Source: Pusillimonas sp044464525
GTDB lineage: Bacteria; Pseudomonadota; Gammaproteobacteria; Burkholderiales; Burkholderiaceae_B
Assembly: GCF_044464525.1 (NCBI RefSeq)
Contig: NZ_JBIQLE010000011.1
Coordinates: 1 to 64,000 of the forward strand
DNA length: 64,000 bases
Direction of reading: 5' to 3'
A model generated the notes under the pieces. It worked only from the letters and a program-made list of their open reading frames with translations, was not told the DNA's origin and did not search any database. Made by a program: the position numbers and the translations under genes. Below, one piece after another: positions 59,164-64,000 of the stretch (position 1 is the stretch's first letter; every line of letters begins with the position of its first letter).

Positions 59164-60266
59164 TGATGCAAACCCGTATTCCCTGCGTGCAAATGCGCGG
59201 CGGCACATCCAAAGGGGCGTATTTCCTGGAGTCCGATCTGCCGGCCGATCCCGCGTTGCGCGATCAGGTGTTGCTGTCGGTAATGGGCTCGCCCGATTCA
59301 AGGCAGATCGACGGCATCGGCGGCGCAGACTCCCTCACAAGCAAGGTCGCCATTGTTTCGCCGGCCAGCCGAAAGGGCGCCGACGTTGATTATCTTTTCG
59401 CCCAGGTGCTTGTCAACGAAGCGCGGGTGGATTATGGGCAGAACTGCGGCAACATGCTGGCCGGTGTGGGGCCGTTTGCCATCGAGCGCGGCATGGTCAA
59501 TGTCCAGGGTGATACCACCCGCGTTGCGATACACATGGTCAACACGGGCCAGGTGGCTATCGCCACCGTCGCCACGCCTGACGGCCATGTGCAGTACGAC
59601 GGCGACCAGCGCATCGACGGCGTGCCCGGCACGGCGGCGGCCATTCCGCTCGAGTTCAAGGATACGGCGGGTTCGTCTTGCGGCGCCCTGCTGCCCACGG
59701 GTAACGTGCGCGACGTCATCGACGGCGTAGAGGCGACGCTTATCGACAATGGCATGCCCACGGTGGTGCTGCGTGCGCAAGACTTCGGCCGCACCGGCTA
59801 TGAAACCAGGGCCGAGCTCGACGCCGACGAACAGCTCAAGGCGCGGGTCGAGGCAATACGCCTCAAGGCCGGGCCCATGATGAACCTGGGCGACGTCGCG
59901 CAGCGAACCGTGCCCAAGATGTGCCTGGTGTCCGCGCCACGAGAGGGTGGCGCCTTGAATACACGCAGCTTCATTCCCCATCGATGCCATGCTTCCATCG
60001 GCGTGCTGGGGGCGGTCAGCGCTGCTTCGGCAGCGGTCTTGCCAGGCAGCGTGTGTGACGGCTTGGCGCAAGTGCCGCCCGGAGACAACCCGGTTCTCGG
60101 CATCGAGCATCCTACCGGCGAGCTAAGCACGCAAATGCATTTGATCCGCGAGGCGGATGCAATAACCATCGCCAGTGCCGCCCTGATACGAACGGCGCGC
60201 TGGTTGTTCGACGGCCAAGTTCATATTCCCGCCCGTGTCTGGAATAACAACCGGAAAGACGCATGA
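59163..60266 (+). CDS. galD: 4-Oxalomesaconate tautomerase
   Basis: The 367-residue PrpF-family isomerase has RIPCVQMRGGTSKGAYFLESDLP near the start, GQNCGNMLAGVGPFAI in the middle and HPTGELS near the end. GalD converts the keto form of 4-oxalomesaconate to the enol form used by GalB. Its ATG overlaps the galC stop (TGATG), and its stop overlaps the next hydrolase (ATGA). Adjacent Met codons at 59163 and 59166 are both possible starts. Confidence 0.92.
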   Translation: MMQTRIPCVQMRGGTSKGAYFLESDLPADPALRDQVLLSVMGSPDSRQIDGIGGADSLTSKVAIVSPASRKGADVDYLFAQVLVNEARVDYGQNCGNMLAGVGPFAIERGMVNVQGDTTRVAIHMVNTGQVAIATVATPDGHVQYDGDQRIDGVPGTAAAIPLEFKDTAGSSCGALLPTGNVRDVIDGVEATLIDNGMPTVVLRAQDFGRTGYETRAELDADEQLKARVEAIRLKAGPMMNLGDVAQRTVPKMCLVSAPREGGALNTRSFIPHRCHASIGVLGAVSAASAAVLPGSVCDGLAQVPPGDNPVLGIEHPTGELSTQMHLIREADAITIASAALIRTARWLFDGQVHIPARVWNNNRKDA

Positions 60267-60985
60267 CGCTCGAACAGGTTCTTTTTCTTCCGGGCCTGAT
60301 GTGCGACGCGGCGGTATGGAAGCATCAGCAAAACGGGCTGGCTGCGCGGGCCGAATCTTTCGTGGCCGAATACCACGATCTGGATTCCGTGCCGGCCATG
60401 GCGGCAAAGGTGCTGAAAGACTCGCCTTACGACACGTTTTCAATGGCCGGCCACTCCATGGGTGGCCGCGTTGCGCTTGAGGTCATGCGTCAAGCGCCGC
60501 AACGTGTGCGCCGCCTGGCCCTGCTGGATACCGGCTACGAGGCGCTGGAGCCGGGCCCGGCGGGCGAGAAGGAAAAGGCCAGGCGAATGGAATTGCTTGA
60601 CTACGCCCGCAGTAATGGCATGCGAGAAATGGGCAAGACGCGTTGGGCGCCGGGCATGGTTCATCCCGATCACTTGAATACCCCGGTGTTCGACGAGATT
60701 CTGGCCATGATCGAGCGGCGTAGCGTAGAGCAATTTCATGCCCAGATAAAGGCATTGCTGGGCCGGCCCGACGCGGGCCCGGTATTGCGTTCGCTGGCCT
60801 GCCCCACTTATCTGATTTGCGGGCGCCAAGATGCCTGGAGCCCCTACGAACGCCACGAGATAATTAGAGACATGGTCCCGGCGCCACATGCAACTTTGGT
60901 GGCCATTGAACATAGCGGCCACATGTCGACCATGGAGCAGCCCGACGCCGTCACGGCCGTGCTGGCCGAATGGCTCCGCCAATAA
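60263..60985 (+). CDS. Alpha/beta hydrolase of the gal operon
   Basis: The 240-residue protein has nucleophile Ser65 in GHSMGG, an acid region CGRQDAWSPYERH and His in EHSGHMSTMEQ, the usual catalytic triad order. It is coupled to galD (ATGA). The pathway needs a hydrolase to open 2-pyrone-4,6-dicarboxylate, but the known enzyme (LigI) is of the amidohydrolase fold, so a role here is only a possibility. It may instead cleave an ester or amide of the aromatic substrate. Confidence 0.78.
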   Translation: MTLEQVLFLPGLMCDAAVWKHQQNGLAARAESFVAEYHDLDSVPAMAAKVLKDSPYDTFSMAGHSMGGRVALEVMRQAPQRVRRLALLDTGYEALEPGPAGEKEKARRMELLDYARSNGMREMGKTRWAPGMVHPDHLNTPVFDEILAMIERRSVEQFHAQIKALLGRPDAGPVLRSLACPTYLICGRQDAWSPYERHEIIRDMVPAPHATLVAIEHSGHMSTMEQPDAVTAVLAEWLRQ

Positions 60986-61051
60986 AGATAGCTGCCTTGA
61001 AAGTTGAAAGCGGCCTTGAAAAGCCCCCGTTTGCCTTACACAGAGAACATC

Positions 61052-61960
61052 ATGAATGACGTACTTGCACCCACATTGAATTCCATCGCCCTGATCGGCT
61101 TTGGCGAGGCGGGCTTTCTGCTCGGCCAAGGCTTGGCCGAAGCCGGCGTTAAAGTCGCCGCCTACGATATCAAAGTGCACGACCCGGACCAAAGGCCGTC
61201 GCTCGAAGCACGGGCGCAGCAGGCCGGGGTGATGCTTCATGCCGGCCTTGAAGCGGCTGTGTCGGGGGCTGACCTTCTGATTTCGGCCGTCACGGCCAGT
61301 TCGGCGGCCCAGGCCGCTGTCGATGCGGCCAAATGCATGAGCGCCGGCCAGTATTTCCTGGACATCAACTCTGTGTCGCCCGCCACCAAGCATGCCGACC
61401 ATGACGCCATTGAAGCCGCGGGCGGTTTCTATGTGGAGTCGGCCGTCATGGCGCCCGTGCCGCCATATGGCCTGAAGGTGCCCATGCTGCTGGGCGGCGG
61501 CCATGCAAGCGCCCTTTCCGACAGTCTTAACAAGTTGGGCCTGCGCACCAAGGCAGTGTCCACCCAGGTGGGCGTGGCATCTGCCATCAAGATGTGTCGC
61601 AGCGTGATGATCAAGGGGCTTGAGGCGCTTACTGTGGAATGCATGACAGCTGCGCGGCGCTATGGCGCCGAAGACGCGGTGCTGGCCTCGCTGAATGAAA
61701 CGTTTCCCGGCATGGGGTGGACCGACCAGTTGCCCCATTATCTAATAAGCCGCGTCGCCGAACACGGCCGTCGCCGCGCCGCAGAAATGCGCGAGGTAAT
61801 GGAAACCCTTCAAGACGTTGGCGTCATTCCCTTGATGGCGCAAGCCACAGCCCAAACCCAGGACGCGCTGGTCGACGCGATGGAGGCACAAGGCATGGCC
61901 TACGACACAGAGAATGATTTCGTCTGGCAAAACTTCGCAGACCAGCTGAAAAAGGGATAG
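61052..61960 (+). CDS. NAD(P)-dependent oxidoreductase, 6-phosphogluconate-dehydrogenase-like with DUF1932 domain
   Basis: The 302-residue protein started at ATG 61052 has a Rossmann motif GFGEAG (16-21) and a C-terminal helical DUF1932-type domain (MCRSVMIKGLEALTVECMTAARRYG). Beta-hydroxyacid dehydrogenases have this plan. It follows the hydrolase by 66 bases. In the protocatechuate 4,5 route a dehydrogenase oxidises 4-carboxy-2-hydroxymuconate semialdehyde, but the known LigC is of another family, so this could be a replacement or an unrelated enzyme. Confidence 0.8.
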   Translation: MNDVLAPTLNSIALIGFGEAGFLLGQGLAEAGVKVAAYDIKVHDPDQRPSLEARAQQAGVMLHAGLEAAVSGADLLISAVTASSAAQAAVDAAKCMSAGQYFLDINSVSPATKHADHDAIEAAGGFYVESAVMAPVPPYGLKVPMLLGGGHASALSDSLNKLGLRTKAVSTQVGVASAIKMCRSVMIKGLEALTVECMTAARRYGAEDAVLASLNETFPGMGWTDQLPHYLISRVAEHGRRRAAEMREVMETLQDVGVIPLMAQATAQTQDALVDAMEAQGMAYDTENDFVWQNFADQLKKG

Positions 61961-62031
61961 AAGAAGAAAAGGTTAAGACGAATAACCGCCTTGCCGTCGC
62001 CTCGCTGTACCGTTTACCGGCACATGCCCCT

Positions 62032-62232
62032 ACAATGAACAATCGGTCCGGCGCATCGCGACCGGCCCCCGATCTCAGACCTTCGATGTGTCGCCATGCC
62101 AGGGTAAGGGGCGACCTGTAAATTAGCCAGCCGCCCCTTGCCAAGCTGAAGAACCCAAAAACAACGCAATAAGTAATAAAGTAATCCGAACCAAGAAAGC
62201 GCCTTAACGCCCCCAACATTCTGGAGAGACTT
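62032..62232 (+). promoter_or_regulatory. Structured leader upstream of the class V aminotransferase gene
   Basis: A possible -10 box, TACAAT, lies at 62032-62037, placing the transcript start near 62044 and a leader of about 190 bases. Within it, 62103-62113 (GGTAAGGGGCG) pairs with 62132-62142 (CGCCCCTTGCC) in an 11-bp stem with an 18-base loop, and CGGTC (62044-62048) can pair with GACCG (62060-62064). The ribosome site TGGAGAG is at 62221-62227. It is not a riboswitch class I recognise. The 272-base gap 61961-62232 contains no gene I can support. Confidence 0.45.
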
Positions 62233-63366
62233 ATGTCTGGCCTGCTACCCGACGTCGACCCCGACGGGCTTCTCGAATACTCCGTCGTATATACCGATCG
62301 TGCTCTCAATCATATGTCGTCCGCTTTTCAGGACGTCATGAACGACATCTCCCGCACGCTGAAGACGGTGTACGGTGCTGATGCCGCCATTGTTGTGCCT
62401 GGCAGCGGAACGTTCGGTATGGAAGCCGTGGCCAGGCAGTTTGCCACCGACAAGCGCTGCCTGGTAATACGCAATGGCTGGTTCAGCTATCGCTGGACGC
62501 AAATCTTTCAGGCCGGCTCCATTCCCTCGCAAGAAATCGTGTTGAAAGCCCGCCCTGTAGAGGCTGGCCCCGAAGCTGCATTTGCCCCGCCGCCCATCGA
62601 CGAGGTGGTCGAGGCCATCAAGCGCGACAAGCCTGACCTGGTCTTTGCCGCCCACGTCGAAACGGCCTCGGGCATCTTGCTGCCCGACGATTACCTGCGT
62701 CGTGTTTCCGAGGCCGCCCATTCGGTCGGCGCCTTGTTTGTGCTCGACTGCATCGCCTCGGGCACCATCTGGGTCGACATGCGCGACACCGGTGTCGACA
62801 TTTTGATCAGTGCGCCGCAAAAAGGCTGGACCGGGTCGGCTTGTTGCGGTTTGGTCATGCTGTCGGCCAAAGCGCTTGAACAGATTGAGCACACCGCCAG
62901 CACAAGCTTTGCCTGCGATCTTCGCAAATGGCTGGGCATCATGCGCGCCTACGAACAGGGCGGCCACGGCTACCATGCCACCATGCCTACCGATTCGCTT
63001 ACCGTGTTGCGCGATGCGATGGTCGAAGCCGAGTCGGTTGGGTTTGAAGCGCTGCGCAAGGCCCAGTTCGAGCTGGGAACGCGGGTGCGTGCGCTGCTGC
63101 GCGAGAAGGGTTTCAAAAGTGTTGCCGCGCCTGGCTTCGAAGCGCCCGGCGTGGTAGTGAGCTACACCAGCGATGACGGCATTCATTCGACCAGCAAGTT
63201 TGCGCAGGCCGGCATCCAGGCCGCAGCCGGCGTACCTTTGCAATGTGACGAGCCTGAAGGCTTCAAGACCTTTCGTCTGGGCCTATTCGGCCTTGATAAA
63301 CTGCGCGACGTTGGCAGCAGCGTCGAACGTCTGAAGAAGGCGCTGGACCAGATTTTGCCGGCGTAA
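62233..63366 (+). CDS. Class V aminotransferase (alanine-glyoxylate / serine-pyruvate type)
   Basis: The 377-residue PLP enzyme has Asp172 (FVLDCIAS) and PLP-binding Lys197 (SAPQKGWTGS), and the substrate-loop HATMPTDSLTVLRDAM. It resembles alanine-glyoxylate and 2-aminoethylphosphonate transaminases; the substrate is not readable. It stands on its own transcript with a long structured leader between the gal genes and the leftward lig genes, and need not belong to the aromatic pathway. Confidence 0.85.
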   Translation: MSGLLPDVDPDGLLEYSVVYTDRALNHMSSAFQDVMNDISRTLKTVYGADAAIVVPGSGTFGMEAVARQFATDKRCLVIRNGWFSYRWTQIFQAGSIPSQEIVLKARPVEAGPEAAFAPPPIDEVVEAIKRDKPDLVFAAHVETASGILLPDDYLRRVSEAAHSVGALFVLDCIASGTIWVDMRDTGVDILISAPQKGWTGSACCGLVMLSAKALEQIEHTASTSFACDLRKWLGIMRAYEQGGHGYHATMPTDSLTVLRDAMVEAESVGFEALRKAQFELGTRVRALLREKGFKSVAAPGFEAPGVVVSYTSDDGIHSTSKFAQAGIQAAAGVPLQCDEPEGFKTFRLGLFGLDKLRDVGSSVERLKKALDQILPA

Positions 63367-63425
63367 TAAAAAAAGCGCCGGGCAGCCTCAACGGCGGCGC
63401 ATCATGCAATCCATAGCAAAATAAC

Positions 63426-63465
63426 CGCCCGCCTGCGCGCGAATTTCTATTTGCGCAGGCGGGCG
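63426..63465. terminator. Bidirectional hairpin between the aminotransferase and ligA
   Basis: CGCCCGCCTGCGC (63426-63438) pairs perfectly with GCGCAGGCGGGCG (63453-63465) in a 13-bp stem with a 14-base loop. It lies between two convergent gene ends; leftward it is followed by GGTTATTTTGC, a modest T-rich stretch. It probably ends both transcripts. Confidence 0.7.
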
Positions 63466-63476
63466 CGCCCCGGGCT

Positions 63477-63836
63477 TCAGCGTGACTCTGGCACGCGCCG
63501 GGTTTGCATGAACTCTTCGAAGGTTTCGCCGCGCATCAGGGCGTAGACCTCGAGGTTGGTCTTGCGCACCACACGAGCAAATTTTTCGACGACAAAGAAG
63601 CACGCGCCGTATTGGACAAGGCCGAGCCAGTCTTCGTTGCGCACCAGCTCTTTCTCAGTGTCGTTTAGGCCGGCTTCTTCCATAAGGGCTTCGGGGTCGG
63701 CTTTGTAGCGATCACGCCATTCGGCGCGGATCATGTTCCAGAAAAAGCGGTTGAGCCTAAGGGCCTTATTGCTGGTTCGGATATCGAATGCGTACGTGCC
63801 TTCGATGTCTTCGATGCCTTTGAGTTGTGGGTTCAT
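63477..63836 (-). CDS. ligA: Extradiol dioxygenase alpha subunit (protocatechuate 4,5-dioxygenase LigA type)
   Basis: The 119-residue all-helical LigA protein (RLNRFFWNMIRAEWRDRYKADPEALMEEAGLNDTEKELVRNEDWLGLVQYGACFFVVEKFARV) caps the active site of the LigB catalytic subunit. LigAB opens protocatechuate between C4 and C5; gallate-type substrates are possible for relatives. It starts 8 bases after the end of the ligB gene on the same strand. Together with galBCD it indicates a 4,5-cleavage pathway. Confidence 0.9.
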   Translation of the reverse strand: MNPQLKGIEDIEGTYAFDIRTSNKALRLNRFFWNMIRAEWRDRYKADPEALMEEAGLNDTEKELVRNEDWLGLVQYGACFFVVEKFARVVRKTNLEVYALMRGETFEEFMQTRRVPESR

Positions 63837-63844
63837 GGTTGTGC

Positions 63845-64000
63845 CTACGCGGATACGTTGTCGAAGGTTTGAGCGGCAGCCGCGGTGGCCTGCCCCGCCG
63901 GCTCTTCGCCTTCTTCGTAGAGTGCGAGGGTCATGGCGGTGGTGGTGGCCAGGTAGTAGTTAAGATGCAGCCTGCGGATTTTTTCTGGCATGGCGCCGCG
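63845..64000 (-). CDS. ligB: Extradiol dioxygenase beta subunit, C-terminal part (cut by window edge)
   Basis: The last 51 codons, read leftward from the window edge, give RGAMPEKIRRLHLNYYLATTTAMTLALYEEG and end with TAG at 63845. A tail with a [HF]xxYY/TTAM-type segment followed by an acidic end is usual at the C-terminus of LigB-family extradiol dioxygenases. The catalytic His and Glu residues lie outside the window. It precedes ligA with an 8-base gap, the ligB-ligA order. The call rests on this position and the short tail. Confidence 0.72.
   Translation of the reverse strand, partial: RGAMPEKIRRLHLNYYLATTTAMTLALYEEGEEPAGQATAAAAQTFDNVSA

Noticed and set aside
61824..62309. Leftward open frame across the aminotransferase leader
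   Set aside because: It overlaps two real genes on the other strand, has no recognisable domain or ribosome site, and the gap is better explained as a leader RNA.
1..64000. CRISPR arrays, insertion sequences and prophage genes
   Set aside because: No regularly spaced repeats, transposase or phage-type proteins were seen on either strand.

Overview
The window looks like the chromosomal origin region of a beta-proteobacterium of the Alcaligenaceae (Bordetella / Achromobacter / Pusillimonas-like). The left edge carries rnpA-rpmH divergent from dnaA-dnaN-gyrB, the DnaA, DnaN and GyrB proteins are of Bordetella type, the DNA is GC-rich, and most of the rest is catabolic and transport genes of the kind that family accumulates. 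The genus is inferred from remembered sequences, not from a search.

Layout. 1-5.6 kb: rnpA (partial), rpmH, dnaA, dnaN, gyrB. 5.8-7.5 kb: a hipBA toxin-antitoxin pair with a perfect 18-bp palindromic operator. 7.6-8.2 kb: a maltose/galactoside-type acetyltransferase. 8.3-12 kb: a Fur-box-controlled iron uptake operon (PepSY membrane protein, small membrane protein, TonB-dependent siderophore receptor). 12.1-13.2 kb: a DUF481 outer-membrane-type protein preceded by an isolated intrinsic terminator that may end a small RNA. 13.2-21.4 kb: a LysR-controlled operon with an aromatic-ring FAD hydroxylase, an MDR oxidoreductase and a complete Liv-type ABC importer. 21.5-27.2 kb: a second binding protein, a LysR regulator and a translationally coupled trio (NicX-like 2,5-dihydroxypyridine dioxygenase, alpha/beta hydrolase, FAD monooxygenase) that looks like a hydroxypyridine/hydroxypicolinate route. 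27.2-30.8 kb: malonate use (malonyl-CoA synthetase, malonyl-CoA decarboxylase, GntR regulator). 31.1-38.1 kb: a MarR-controlled oligopeptide-type ABC importer with an M20 amidohydrolase. 38.3-43.3 kb: a cupin dioxygenase related to 2,4'-dihydroxyacetophenone dioxygenase, an AraC regulator, an MFS transporter, an orphan binding protein and a 3-hydroxyanthranilate 3,4-dioxygenase.

43.7-55 kb is a complete selenocysteine locus: fdnG with an in-frame UGA and a readable SECIS hairpin, fdnH, fdnI, fdhE, selA, selB, the tRNA-Sec gene selC, a broken copB, and selD. The only selenoprotein seen is the formate dehydrogenase, so everything needed to make it is in one place. An intrinsic-terminator hairpin between fdnI and fdhE could lower fdhE-selAB expression relative to fdnGHI.

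55-64 kb is a meta-cleavage region. A 3-hydroxyanthranilate-dioxygenase paralogue and a RidA-type deaminase diverge from an unusual LysR protein with two tandem winged-helix domains. That gene is followed by galB-galC-galD (4-oxalomesaconate hydratase, CHA aldolase, tautomerase), an alpha/beta hydrolase and a DUF1932-type dehydrogenase. A class V aminotransferase with a structured leader follows, and protocatechuate 4,5-dioxygenase-type ligA and ligB (partial) come in from the right edge. Together they suggest an aminohydroxybenzoate branch feeding the protocatechuate/gallate 4,5-cleavage pathway. This branch, the hydroxypyridine cluster and the tandem-domain regulator are the most interesting items.
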